A stretch of DNA of 64,000 bases, taken from NCBI GenBank assembly GCA_026874595.1, contig CM049316.1, positions 3,362,339 through 3,426,338 on the forward strand, read 5' to 3'. The notes under the pieces are model-generated. The model was not told the origin of the DNA, searched no databases, and saw only the letters and a program-made list of their open reading frames with translations. Origin of the DNA: Sipunculus nudus (Eukaryota; Annelida; Sipuncula; Golfingiida; Sipunculidae). Each line of letters opens with the position of its first letter. Positions within the stretch are counted from its first letter, which is position 1. Below are positions 50,649 to 61,343 of this stretch, piece after piece. Position numbers and translations under genes: made by a program.

Positions 50649-51655
50649 TTATCTGTTCTCTGTCTTTGGTTATGGGGACAATTACGACGAATGTGGCCAA
50701 CTACACCACCTTCCCAACAGGCAACATTCCTATTTGGACTGTCTCTGATTCTCATATTTCTCAGTTCTTCTTGTAGTACTTGCCTTATGGTGTCTTTAAG
50801 ATGTGGGGTGTGTGCTGTACTTACTTGAGGATGTGCTGCCCTTATTTGTCTCCCACCTTGACTTGCTGCTTGCTGGAAAGCCTCCAACTCCATTGCGATT
50901 TTTAAAGTTTCCTCAAATGAAGTGGGGCGGGATTGTTTAATTTTCCAGCGTGTATCCCTGTCAGGTATGGCATCCACAAAATGGTCACATGCCAGCGTGT
51001 CCCGAAGTTTCGTCGTAGCATCTGGGTAAGCCATCCTTGTTAGTCTTTTGATATTTTGTGCCAGCTCCTGTAGGCTTTCGTCCCGTCTCCTGACAAGAGT
51101 TTTCAACTGCGCACGGAAGAGTTCAGCCTGCTGATCTACTCCATACCTTGAACGCATGGCTGTCACAAGGCAATCATAATTACGCTGTCCAGGCTGATCT
51201 AAGTCTGCTAAAACTCCACGAGCTGGACCTGCTAGGCTTGCAGCTAAATGCATAGCTTTTTCTTCTGTTTTCCAGGCATTTAAGTCTGATATGATACCAA
51301 ACTGTGTTTCATAGTCCTCCCATGGGCTACTCCCATCATAAAGGGGTGGTCTTACTGTTGTTTTAACCATAGGTGTTGTCCGAACTACAACAGGATGTTT
51401 TGTATCAGTATCGTCCAGACCTTCTGATTTACTACCACCTTGTTGTTTTTCTAGGTGTAGGAGTGCATCATGTTTCTCCGACATCTTCCTGGCTACATGA
51501 TCTACTTTCAGCCACATGTTTTCCAGTTGTTCCCCCACCTTATTACAGAGTCTTTCTTCCAGTCTATCAAACCAGTCCCCTGACACTTGGGGCGATGGTT
51601 TCACTTCATTTGTGTCAACAGTCTGCTTAAACACAACTTCTTCATCACTAGACAT
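50576..51655 (-). CDS. gag: Gag polyprotein
   Basis: 359 residues from ATG at 51655, only 17 nt beyond the primer-binding site. An acidic N-terminus and a charged, helical stretch (about 25-72, coiled-coil-like) are followed by a retrotransposon gag capsid region (about 103-262; PPLYDGSSPWEDYETQF, then a series of helices ending near MELEAFQQAA). A basic/glutamine-rich tail contains a CCHC-like zinc knuckle at 313-326. The knuckle reads CWEGGVVGHIRRNC: C313, H321 and C326 are present, but residue 316 is Gly (codon GGT, 50710-50708) where a Cys (TGT) is expected, a single-base change. The capsid shell would assemble from this protein, and the knuckle normally binds genomic RNA. The frame overlaps the pol frame from 50648 to 50576. 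Confidence 0.92.
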   Translation of the reverse strand: MSSDEEVVFKQTVDTNEVKPSPQVSGDWFDRLEERLCNKVGEQLENMWLKVDHVARKMSEKHDALLHLEKQQGGSKSEGLDDTDTKHPVVVRTTPMVKTTVRPPLYDGSSPWEDYETQFGIISDLNAWKTEEKAMHLAASLAGPARGVLADLDQPGQRNYDCLVTAMRSRYGVDQQAELFRAQLKTLVRRRDESLQELAQNIKRLTRMAYPDATTKLRDTLACDHFVDAIPDRDTRWKIKQSRPTSFEETLKIAMELEAFQQAASQGGRQIRAAHPQVSTAHTPHLKDTIRQVLQEELRNMRIRDSPNRNVACWEGGVVGHIRRNCPHNQRQRTDNRQVQQGNDQMSSSQAETWQDRRQ

Positions 51656-51671
51656 GTTTTCTGGGTAATAT

Positions 51672-51689
51672 ATCCCACCGCTGCCACCA
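51672..51689 (-). other. Primer-binding site, tRNA-Leu
   Basis: One base inside the 5' LTR, the element strand reads TGGTGGCAGCGGTGGGAT, complementary to the 3' end (including CCA) of the metazoan tRNA-Leu(AAG) type, over 18 nt. The tRNA match is from memory of the conserved acceptor and T-arm sequence. Confidence 0.85.
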
Positions 51690-51690
51690 A

Positions 51691-52025
51691 TGTAACGTGC
51701 AACCGAGTTTACAAACAGAAGAAAAGCACTGCTGGTTTTCTACTAGGTCTTTACTGGTCAAAAATCAAAGATACACTGCCGGGTGAGGACCCCACCCCTG
51801 CATACATGGATATATCACACATACACGCCCCCTAATCTATCATGTCAGCAACAGGCCTGTTATCCTCTGGGTGACCCCTATGAGCCTGGGGACACCAGTA
51901 CACACAAGCTGGTCACTGTCACCTCACAGCAGGGGTTCCCAGCTGCCTGCCGTAATCAATTTAGACCACTCAATTATCTACTGGTATAAAGATTCCTCAC
52001 TGCTATAAGATATAAAATCATTACA
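51691..52025 (-). repeat. 5' LTR of gypsy element
   Basis: 335 bp, 333 of 335 identical to the other LTR. It carries the promoter for the element RNA. Flanked outside by GTAT, matching the other side. Confidence 0.95.
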
Positions 52026-54321
52026 GTATATTTTGTCCAGATACCCAAGACTGAGTCTAAGGACAAAGGAAACCATAGACACTGTTTTGATGCAATAGTG
52101 ACCAACTTAGCCCTGCTATCTTGATATCTATCTCTGTTTAGTTTGTGGGCCATGTAATGGTGGTCATTCTGATATCAGCCTTCCCCTGATCATCAGCCTC
52201 TTGTTCCTGTGGCTCTCAGTATCAGTTAATTATTAGATATGCAGTGTTATATAAATAAATTGTAATCAGGTCAGTATGATTATAATCCAGCCAATTAATT
52301 CTTCCTTTCAGTGGAGGTGTGGAATGTGGGAAGCTGATACCATGATATTCATGAATACATTTTGAAAGTATTCTCATTCGTATTCAAATACTTTATTTTT
52401 TTTACCTGTATTCAAAATCATATTCATGGAAGTATTGAGTAGTAGTATTCATATTCAAATACCTTTGCAAAGAATTTGCCCGATGTCTGGGCGCCACTCA
52501 CGCATGTCACACTGGTCAGCCATAATGGATTGTTGCTGACGCCTTGCTTGTAGTAACTGTTTGGCTCATTATATAACGCTTTTGCACATTCTCGGGTTTT
52601 AATTTGCTGTTTACCGCTTGGAAGATAAAGTTGAGGCAAACTTGTGCTGGTAATTTTTTTTCAACATTTAGCTACCGAAAATAGAGGTCCAAACTTTTCA
52701 AAATTGATTTAGGCGTAGTTGTGAAAGTGATACAATGTTGAGACCTATAGAATTAAGTCAGATGCGCACAAAGAACACGTCCCATTTGTAAACATTGCAA
52801 TCTATGTTTGCGCAAGTGCTGTAATTAAGTTTTTTGGTCAGTGTGGTTTTACTGTCTAGAACTGTCAAGTTGTAGTTTCATCTGCTGTCACCCATCAAAA
52901 TGACAATTGATTATTTTGTAACAGCCTGGTCTTTGACAGTTCTGTGACAGATAGGGTAGGGTCACTGTCGCGATCTCTGCGGGACACCTCAACTCTTATA
53001 TTTGACAGTGCCAGTGGACAAAAATAATCATAATGCCATAGTTGATTGTGCCTGTCTTTGACTTTGTTATTACTCAGTTACTAAAAGTACTATAGGTTTC
53101 TGGTATATATGCTTGATATTATTATTTTATATATATAAACACTTTATAATTATGTACATACAACTTAGCTGTCGTTAATAACTTGTAAACTACCTCCACT
53201 GCTTCAGTTTAGTTGTACCCTATAATAACTATATTCCTTATCAAGTTTATAAATTAATTTATGATAGTGTTTGTGAGTATGTAAAAATACCAAAATATTA
53301 ACTTATCTGTATTTTATTTCAGGTTTATCATACCCGAGCAGGAGATTGAAATGGTCTGCACATGCAGTGCACGGAATCACATACAATAATGAAACATCCT
53401 CATTCATCTTTAAATTTTAATAAATTTATTCAAGAAAACTTCCATTTTGTTCTTCCAAAAGTTCAAGGCTGTGTGACTGTGGGCGTGGCATAATATAAGT
53501 GGTTATAGCTTGGCTTGGCTGCCTTTGTATGTCAGGGTGAGGTTTCTGCTGTCAGTGTGTGCCCCCTCGGTACCTCTGGCCTCTCCTTGTGGTCCCAAAT
53601 TGGGGGAGGGCTTAATTAAGGGGGCAGGTGAACAAAATTGTGCACATTCCAGATACTGTCCATTTAAATATCTCATTTCTCTATCATAATTATATTTTTG
53701 CTTGGTGCCATATGTTATAATTTTTTCTGCTCTATCGAATGATATAGATAATGTCCAAGAAAAATAAAAGTTATTTTTGTATGCAAGTCCCTACTATGAC
53801 TCAAATACATTTTAAAGTTAATTAGACCTCCTTTAAAGTATTGATAGGTTAAGATATACCCCTTTTTCCAAAACTGTTCAGGTCAGGCTGTCTTTGTGAT
53901 GCAGCGAGTAAAACTTAAAGTCACAAAAATGCCTACCACTTTGATTTTATAATTTTCCTCTAATTTATTTGTACAATATTTAAAATTATATTTGTTCCAG
54001 TTAATTATTCTTTTATCTTAAAAAATATGTGGACAAGGAGTAGATGAATTTGCCAACAGCCAAGGGCTTCTGGGTCTATCAGTATCACAGTGAAACCATC
54101 AGGCATCACTCATCAGCAGAGGAGCAGACAGCTGCAAATTTCTCCTAATATCGTCCTGATTTGGCGGTCGTCTGTGACGACAGTTCACGAGCCAGGCAAA
54201 TTGTGTCAAAGTCTTATTTCATACATGATCGGTACATATCATTAAAATAATAAATGACATTATATTATACATGGCAAATGAATACATGAGCAATATTAAG
54301 TGTTTAGATAAGGGTACTCAC
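52026..54321 (-). other. PSMG4 intron 1, 5' part
   Basis: Non-coding. At about 52340-52470 a block with 'gtattcatattcaaatac' phrases resembles another at about 31490-31630 ('catattcatattcgtattta'), so both may be copies of an AT-rich MITE, though ends are not clear. No exon seen. Confidence 0.4.
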
Positions 54322-54528
54322 ATATTTCGTGTTGACGGCGACGGCCAGATTGGTAAGTTTAGGCGACGTTCCGATCCACAGAAGAAAACTGTCACACATT
54401 TTAAGAACATGAAAGTGGATGACATGATCTAATATCTTATCGGAGAAGTTATGTATCGAAAAATTAGACTGGCTATCTTCATTATTATCGGAAGAACTGG
54501 GACTGACGGGTGTCGCTGAGCTGCTCAT
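54322..54528 (-). CDS. PSMG4: PSMG4 exon 1 (start exon)
   Basis: ATG at 54528 is the only in-frame ATG and has A at -3. The exon encodes 69 residues: a serine-rich, acidic, probably disordered head (about 1-21), then FSIHNFSDKILDHVIHFHV and the strand pair MCDSFLLWIGTSPKLTNLAV, ending NTKY. It stops at the strong donor TAT|GTGAGTAC (54322/54321). The 'HNFS...HFHV..DS..LW.G..P.L.NLAVA' pattern is diagnostic of PSMG4. The family protein is a small beta-sandwich that pairs with PSMG3 and chaperones alpha-ring assembly of the 20S proteasome in the cytosol. The head is somewhat longer than in vertebrates, which accounts for most of the extra length. An apparent longer frame upstream starts at TTG, not ATG, and is not used. 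Confidence 0.92.
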
Positions 54529-54574
54529 GTTGCTCTGCTGGGCGCATCCATGTTGAGAGCGCTGGTGCTGCCAT
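54485..54574 (-). promoter_or_regulatory. Two short upstream ORFs over the PSMG4 start
   Basis: On the minus strand, ATG at 54574 opens a 29-codon frame that overlaps the PSMG4 start and ends at TAA (54487-54485). ATG at 54551 opens an 8-codon frame whose TGA (54527-54525) overlaps the PSMG4 ATG as ATGA. The first sits in AATAGATGGCAGC, which resembles a YY1-type initiator motif, so transcription may start near or even within it. If so, the uORFs may not be in the mRNA. Confidence 0.45.
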
Positions 54575-54599
54575 CTATTGACAGTCAATGGAACTAGAT

Positions 54600-55161
54600 T
54601 GTATCAGGGTGACCAGATTTTTTTTTTACAAATTTATAACAGACGATTTCCTGAATAGTTAATTAAAATAACCAGCCAAAACCTAATTTGCCGAAATAAT
54701 TACATTTATTGAATTATAATGTTTTTTTTCAAAGGATGCTGCTGAGATAAACATGTATCAGCATGGGATATTCTTGTAGATCCGCTGATCCGGCATAACC
54801 TTTTTTGTATGGGGGGAATGAAATATAAAATACATATAAAGGTGTATATATATATTATTTAACATCTAATGTGGCACCATACTGCCTATTCATGCTGCTG
54901 TTCAAAAGACATATTCCAATATCTGATGTTTTTAACTAAAAATATTGGCAGGCCTTATTTCCACTCCCCGGGAGATATTCTATCCTTGCAACAGGGTTGA
55001 AGAAAGTGAATTTCTTAACTTGCAAATATTTAACTTTTTTATTATATATAGGGTGTGGAAATAAGTATTCTTTAGTTAAACTTCCAGGGGGAGTGGAAAT
55101 AAGCACTTCCAAAAATATTCCCTTGAAAATTTATGAAAACAGGACCAAAAAAAAAAAGAAG
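54600..55161. other. PSMG4 upstream region, no gene seen
   Basis: AT-rich. No clear TATA box or divergent gene was recognised. Confidence 0.4.
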
Positions 55162-57602
55162 AACAAGTGACCCATGGGTCATGACGCTCAGCTGCCAAGC
55201 ATGAACTGTGACATCATGGACTGAGATTCACAACTTCCAGTCAAATTTTGAAGAACCAATTTACCAATTTGTTGAAAATTTTCTATGACAACAGAAATAT
55301 ATATCACCTATGTCTGGTTAAAACACAGTGAATTGATGGTCTGAGGAAAATGCATGATTGTTAAGCTATCAGGAACTATTCCAACAGCTTGCTTGAAACC
55401 TGTCAGTCTCAAAAGGAACACCACAAAGGGCAAATGTAAGATCAAAATATATAGCAAAAATCAAGGAAATACATGTTAGAATTATTGAGAAACAGGTGCT
55501 TCTGTATGAATTTTTATTCAATACAAGCCAACTGTACTGCACTTTTATAAATGGTAATATTTATTCAGAAATATTTGACCCAATCCTTTACAAGATTACA
55601 TAAATATACATCCAACTGCATTCACTTTAACTGTTCTTGAGATAATATGATCAAAAGGAATTAAAAGATGGTTGCCTGGTGGCCATATTGGACTTCTGAC
55701 AAGTCTGAAATCAGACAACAAACATTCTCTAAATCGGACTAAACATTAAAGAAAAATTACTGAAACTGCCCTGAAGAAAGAATTTCTAAGGTGGCTAACT
55801 GGCAGACATAATGGATTTCTGACAAGTATGACATTTGATATCCCACAGTCTCCAATAAGAGACCAAACTTGGGGCAAATTATCCAGTAATAAATGCCCAA
55901 AATAGTTCAAAAGGCATGTCCAGGCCCTCATATCAGATTTATAGATATGCAATTGTAAAAAGTGTAAGTCCAATATATTTTATTATCACTCTGCTTTTCA
56001 ATGGGGTCAGCAGGGTAGGTAAACTGCCAAACCTGAAAGAATAAGAAATGCAGAAAGCATGACTAAGAATCTTGAAATAAAACAAAAAGCCATCCTAAAT
56101 CAAGGTACACATCCACATATTATGAGAACAAACACTTGATTTTATATGTGGTGATATATATTAAAGTATTCAGATATCTAGGAAACTAAGTTTATTGCTA
56201 GGATTCCATAAAATAAACTGCAAAATGTTCCAATCATCTTATAAATCAGTAGCTAAACCTTAATACTATACTCTCATAGTCTTAATGCCTGGCTGAAGCA
56301 TTCTGACAACAGTGTTTTTGTTATGAAGTAACGAGGTACTTATCACTGAGCCTTATCACTTAATAGGCTGATACAAAAGGGAGTCATATGTCACCAGTGT
56401 CACTCACAATTACAGCCACACAGGGAGATGTACAAGCTGGAGTGGGATGGTTATATATACAAGAAAAATAGAGATGGTCTATAAAATAAGTAATTGTGAA
56501 CATCCCTGACCTATGACCTTGGCCTTTTGCCCATATATCAACTGGATTCTTTCTAAATGATGGGTAACTACTGACCACTTAAATCTGGTGTAATTACTTG
56601 GCAACCAATGGGTGAATAACTTTGACCTGCAACCTTTAACCTGCTGACCAGCTGACCCCAAAATCAATAAGTTATTTATTCAAGCAAAAAGACCCATAAA
56701 TATGAAGTTTGAGTCAAACTGAGTGATGCATAGATGTGAGATATGTGAAAGCCTGAAGGTTAGGGTTGAACAGTTACACTTGAAATATGCTCACAAGCAT
56801 TTAGAACAATTAAATATTGTGACCTTGACCTTTGACTTTTTTACCTCAACATCAATAGGCTTCTTCCCTTATTGGTAGGTAAGCCATATATGACAGATGG
56901 AAGGTACAGATTGAAAAGTTTGCCTGAAAATGACTCCACGCAAGAAGTGGGTGCTGTGAACTTGACCTTTGACCTCAAAATCAACAGGTCTTTTCCCCTG
57001 TTGGCAGAGAAGCGACATCAGTGCTGGAAGGTTTGAAATGAAAAGTCTAGCTTGAAATGTGTCCACTACCTTTTCAAAGAAGTGGTTCTGTGACCCTGAC
57101 CTTTGACCTTGTGACCTCAAAATCTATAGGATTCTTCTCCAACTTAGTAGGTGAGCTATATGTGAAAGATCAAAGAATTGGGATGAAAGGGTTGGCTTAA
57201 AATGCATCCACAGGCTTTTCAAAGAAGAGGCTCCTGTGACCTTGACCTTTGACCTTTTGACCTAAAGAAAATTATGGTTCTTCCCCTGTTGGTAGGTGAG
57301 CTGTATGTGAAAGATGGAAGGTTTGGGATGAAAATTTTGTCTCAAAGAGTTATTTCTGGGGGGTGCAAACACACCCCATAACTTCGAGAATATAGGTCGC
57401 AGTGACCTAATTTCAGGTTTGCAAGGAGATCTTTTTATAACCTCTAAGACTGCATAGGGTTCATGGCCCTAGCCCCTACGGTTACGATTTGTGCCCTGCT
57501 AACTGCCGGACGGCCGGACGGACAGACGGACGGACAGACGGAAGGACGCCGGACAAAGACCCATCGCTATAGCCCAGCATGACTGAAAGTCAGCTGAGCT
57601 AA
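55162..57602 (+). mobile_element. Pearl-like element F
   Basis: Left end 'aacaagtgacccatgggtca' at 55162 with a perfect 14-bp palindrome TGACCCATGGGTCA (55168-55181), then 'tgacgctcagctg'. The core (about 56500-57340) has several diverged units with 'gaccttgacctttgacct' phrases like the array in element C. Directly before the right end is one unit with 'agaatataggtcgcagtgac', like element B. The right end is a GGAC microsatellite (about 57505-57550) and a hairpin (57571-57600), here AGCCCAGCATGACT, loop GAA, AGTCAGCTGAGCT. It is non-coding. It combines core modules of B and C. Confidence 0.7.
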
Positions 57603-58971
57603 AAAACTATTCCCATTGCACACAGGTTGTTCATTTTTAAAAAAATATTCACATGTTTATAACATGTAGGGGGACGGCCAAAATAATCCATTCAACACTG
57701 AACAAGGACATGTGGTGGGAAGTCAGATGAACCAGAGGATTGGTGAATGGTGACATTTCAGCTCTCACACGTGGGTAAACAAGCTCATACGTCCATCACA
57801 GAGGCGTTGTGAGAAATTGTCTTCATTCCATTAATACGCAAGCACAGTAAGCCAGGAATATATAAATTCTACAGAAAACATGGATAAATAACTGGCCCTA
57901 ATGTTTATCATTTCTTCAACTAATTTCTTCCTGGCTAAAAAGTGACAAAAAACAATATATATTTAAGCAAGCTTACATGAAAACTTGTTTGGACCATTCT
58001 TGTAACCTTTCTTGGTGAAATACTTTTGAACCACCAGACAAGTAATTTGATGGTCGCAATGAATGCAAAATCAACTGACAAGTGAAAGGGCAGTGGATTG
58101 GAGTAACACTACCTGTTGTTGATCATTCATAAGCTTTTGCAGAATTTTTAAAGGACATGCAGCAATAAATGAAGCATTTAAGCATTATTTATTGGTAATA
58201 TTGCTTTCTTTCACAGTAAAATGTTGGCATGTGACTTATTTAAGGAATAGGTTAGGCGATCATTGGTGCACTAGTACATTACAGGTGTAACCAATTTCTC
58301 AAAACAACCAAGTGGTTTCAGTGACAGCAGCTGTTATAGTGGTTGGGGGGGGGGGGGGGGATGATTCCCCTGGCATGCAGGTGGTGTGAAGTAGGGGCAT
58401 CTACAAATGGAAGCGAGGGTTTCCTAAAGATGGTTAAATCTGTGATAAATGTTGGTCACATAAATTTGGGGGGTAAACCCTGTGCACCATGAGGAACTTG
58501 GGCCTGTAGTGACCATATCAAAGTTTTTTGAGGTTGTCCTGCATATCTGTTTCACCATTATGTTTCCTACTTTAAACAGCTATTGTGTGCTTTTTTTCAC
58601 ACGATTTCTATGTTAAATTTTTGAGATCTCCTGATGGAGTTATTTATACCTGACTGGAAAATCTATTTAACAGAGTGCATATACTTTATCAGAAGTTTTC
58701 GTTCAATCATACTGAACTGAGCATTTATCTCATACATACTTTCATTCTTTCAAAAAGAGATAGAAAATACGCAAACTTCTATGATTTTAATATTAAACCA
58801 AACATTTTGTGGCACTGGTCACACAAATATGATCCTTTAGTTTATCATATGTTATTCTCGCATTCAAATAATGTTAGATTTTGATGGTCCAATAAAGTCC
58901 AGATGTTTGAAATCCAGGTTGATGGTATCAAAGTCTCGTGCAAGTCCATGGGTTTCACATGAGCAAATGTC
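57603..58971. other. Flank between element F and the unassigned exon
   Basis: Contains a run of 16 G (58345-58360). The part closest to 58972 would be the 3' UTR of the minus-strand gene whose last coding exon ends there. No poly(A) signal could be placed with confidence. Confidence 0.4.
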
Positions 58972-59049
58972 CTATGCAAGTCCAAGAACCTGCAGTCCGA
59001 AATCTCTGATAGCATCACTGGCAGCTTCATCAAGAGTTCTGTCCTTTAA
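58972..59049 (-). CDS. Probable terminal coding exon of an unassigned gene
   Basis: The minus strand reads TATCTACTTTCAG (acceptor AG at 59051-59050), then 25 codons (LKDRTLDEAASDAIRDFG, then LQVLGLA) and TAG at 58974-58972. The other two frames hit stops at once or within six codons, while this one has balanced, protein-like composition and would form an amphipathic helix. That suggests the conserved C-terminal tail of a soluble protein. I do not recognise the family. Upstream exons of this gene, expected at higher coordinates on the minus strand, were not found in the window and may lie beyond 64000. It could also be chance. Confidence 0.4.
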   Translation of the reverse strand, partial: LKDRTLDEAASDAIRDFGLQVLGLA

Positions 59050-61343
59050 CTGAAAGTAGATACACAAAAGTCAGTTGATGCAGACAAAATGTACTGACCA
59101 ATCAGCAATGTACTGACCAATCAGCCTCTAGTTATATCAAAACATGCACCAACTAGCAGCAGCAAAAAACAACACTTCTGGTACAGGTATATTTAAAATC
59201 ATATCTATCATGCACATACAACAATGAATTATATAACAATGAACTGTGAGTCAATCTTATTCAAGACAGCTTTATCACTGAAAGTCTATATTCTTCACAC
59301 AGATTAATAGATTGTAGATTAATATATTTGCTACTTCAGAAAAAATAAGCCAGTAATAATTTCTAATCTATGTTATTGTATATCTGCCATTCTTAAGGTG
59401 ATGCGAACTAACAATATTCATAAAACGAAGGCATCTACCACTTATGGTGAGCATGACTGCATCTTGTCTAATACAACCAATATAAGAATTTTAACGATCT
59501 TTTGATAATTTATATAAAAACTACAGAATATTCCTGTACTCCATCTGAAAATACATATGATAATAGTGGAACATCTTACATGAAATTAAGTTACACTGAA
59601 GTAAACAACATGCCCTTGCTTATGCACACAATACCATGTACCCTACAAATCTGTCAACTAAGAGAATATTCCTATTACTCAGTAGATACCAATAAAGATT
59701 AATCCACAACATCAAAATGATCCATGAGAAATCCCTCAAATGGCTTAATTCTCTGAGGTCAAACATACTGTATATTTATTTTCAGTTCTAAAAGAATCCA
59801 ATTAAGTTAAAGCAAATCCTCTCTATAGGAACTGTTAAGGATTAAGTAATGATAGAACAAAAGATGAGCAAGATACTGCTTGTAATGTAAAGGTAAAGCG
59901 TGTCAGAATTTGTCTTAAATCTACAATGAATACAATCAGTAAAGGGCTAATAATGATCTGATACATTATCATAATTTTCCTCTTGATGAAAACCCTCCTG
60001 ATCCTACAGATTAAAGCTGCTTGAAACTCCTTTAAAAATATCAAATGCTTTTGGCTGATATAGAGGTAATCCTTGTTGTAATTAGAGCACTGACAGATCA
60101 GAAATTGTCATACAAAAACAGTCCTTGACCTCTAATTCGAAAAATCAATAAGGTTTAGTGATGGGTACTATATGTGAAGTTTAAAACCATTTAGTATAAA
60201 CTATAATAAACAGACTAATAATTTTTTAACTTTCTTAGTCTTTTATGAAAGTGGAACTTGGGTATGTTAGAGGAACAGACAGAGTGATTACTACACAGCA
60301 TTTTTTAAACAGGTCTTCCAGGTCGATTCATGATTCAAATTTTACTCCTAGAAGTGACCAATGGTTAATTCATTTCAAGAGTTGGATTTTAGATGAAAAG
60401 AAAAAAACAATTTATTGGGATGTTAACTAAACTATTCATTGCACATATAAGAATTCACTAAAATAATGGAAAGATAGCTTTACATAAATACAATCCCATT
60501 ACAGAACATCTCATAAGGCCACGCTGAAAAAAATTTCTACACCTTCATGACTCCTGTTTTCCAGGAATCATTTTGTTTAAATGAACCTAATGTCCTGCAT
60601 TTCTATGTTTGTATGGTTACTAATCTCTGCTCTTACTAATCTCAGTACCTTCAAAGAAATCAATACATGGATGCATTAATAATGTAAAGATTCATAAAAG
60701 TATACATGAAAATGGATTAAATATGGCAAAAACTTAAATTTTGTCTGGACTGGAAATATAATAAAAGGATTTGCCTGCATGCAAGTAAGTCTGTATAATA
60801 GTTTTCCTTCTGTTGTGGCCTATAATAAATCTACCACACAGAGTTTAATAAAAAGGTAAAACCAGAAATTCACAATGTTTCACATGAAATATCTGCTTCA
60901 CAACTACATCTATGAATGTATACATTAAAAATACATGTATACACAAAACATACATCACAAATAAATTCACTGAAAGGCAGTTTACAGAACCATAATATTA
61001 ATGTTTTCTTATTAAAAACTATCAGTCATATCATAAGTGATAAAACAGTCTTGTAAATATTATACAACCTTATGAAAACAAAAAACAAAACAAATGTAGT
61101 GTTAATATACATACAACACACTTCTTAATAATCTTGGTTTGTCAGTGATGATTCAAATTTGATTAAATTGTAGAAAATCACTTGTCTTGTTAATTTATAC
61201 ATGGGTTTTCATTGCAGTATTGGAAACTATAATTCCTATCCATAATACTGTATGTTTTACATTTATTAATCATCTCAAATATGACAAAAATTAAACTGGG
61301 TGACTAACAGAATGGATATCATGCAGAAGGAGAGGATAGATAT
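59050..61343. other. No gene seen
   Basis: AT-rich, presumably an intron of the unassigned minus-strand gene. The plus frame at 60245-60430 has no recognised family. Confidence 0.35.

Larger units (their letters stand above)
46040..52025 (-). mobile_element. Ty3/gypsy LTR retrotransposon, near-intact
   Basis: 5,986 bp, oriented like PSMG4 and inside its intron 1. Two 335-bp LTRs (46040-46374 and 51691-52025) start TGTAA and end TTACA and differ at only two positions, so insertion is recent. The target duplication is GTAT (46036-46039 and 52026-52029), or AGTAT if the terminal A belongs to the target. The order on the minus strand is 5' LTR, tRNA-Leu primer site, gag, -1 frameshift signal, pol with PR-RT-RH-IN order (typical of Ty3/gypsy), polypurine tract, 3' LTR. 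There is no env-like frame between pol and the 3' LTR (about 360 bp). The only obvious lesion is in the Gag zinc knuckle. Clade within Ty3/gypsy was not assigned. Confidence 0.95.
3704..54528 (-). other. PSMG4: PSMG4 gene locus: three coding exons, two large introns
   Basis: Joining minus-strand segments 54528-54322 (207 nt), 44563-44488 (76 nt) and 3822-3704 (119 nt) gives 402 nt, an uninterrupted frame of 133 residues plus TAG. Human PSMG4 is about 123 residues. Both introns are GT-AG: intron 1 (54321-44564) is phase 0 and intron 2 (44487-3823) is phase 1. The frame is maintained across both junctions and the protein reads as PAC4 from end to end. Intron 1 is 9,758 bp, of which about 6 kb is a gypsy element. 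Intron 2 is 40,665 bp and is packed with pearl-like elements and minisatellites. What is seen: exon sequences, splice sites, phases. What is known of the family: PAC4 pairs with PAC3 (PSMG3) and helps build the alpha ring of the 20S proteasome. Unverified: transcription start, UTR exons and the poly(A) site. Confidence 0.9.

Noticed and set aside
54529-54588. Longer PSMG4 N-terminus starting at 54588
   Set aside because: That start is TTG; the first in-frame ATG is at 54528 and the extra residues do not resemble the family.
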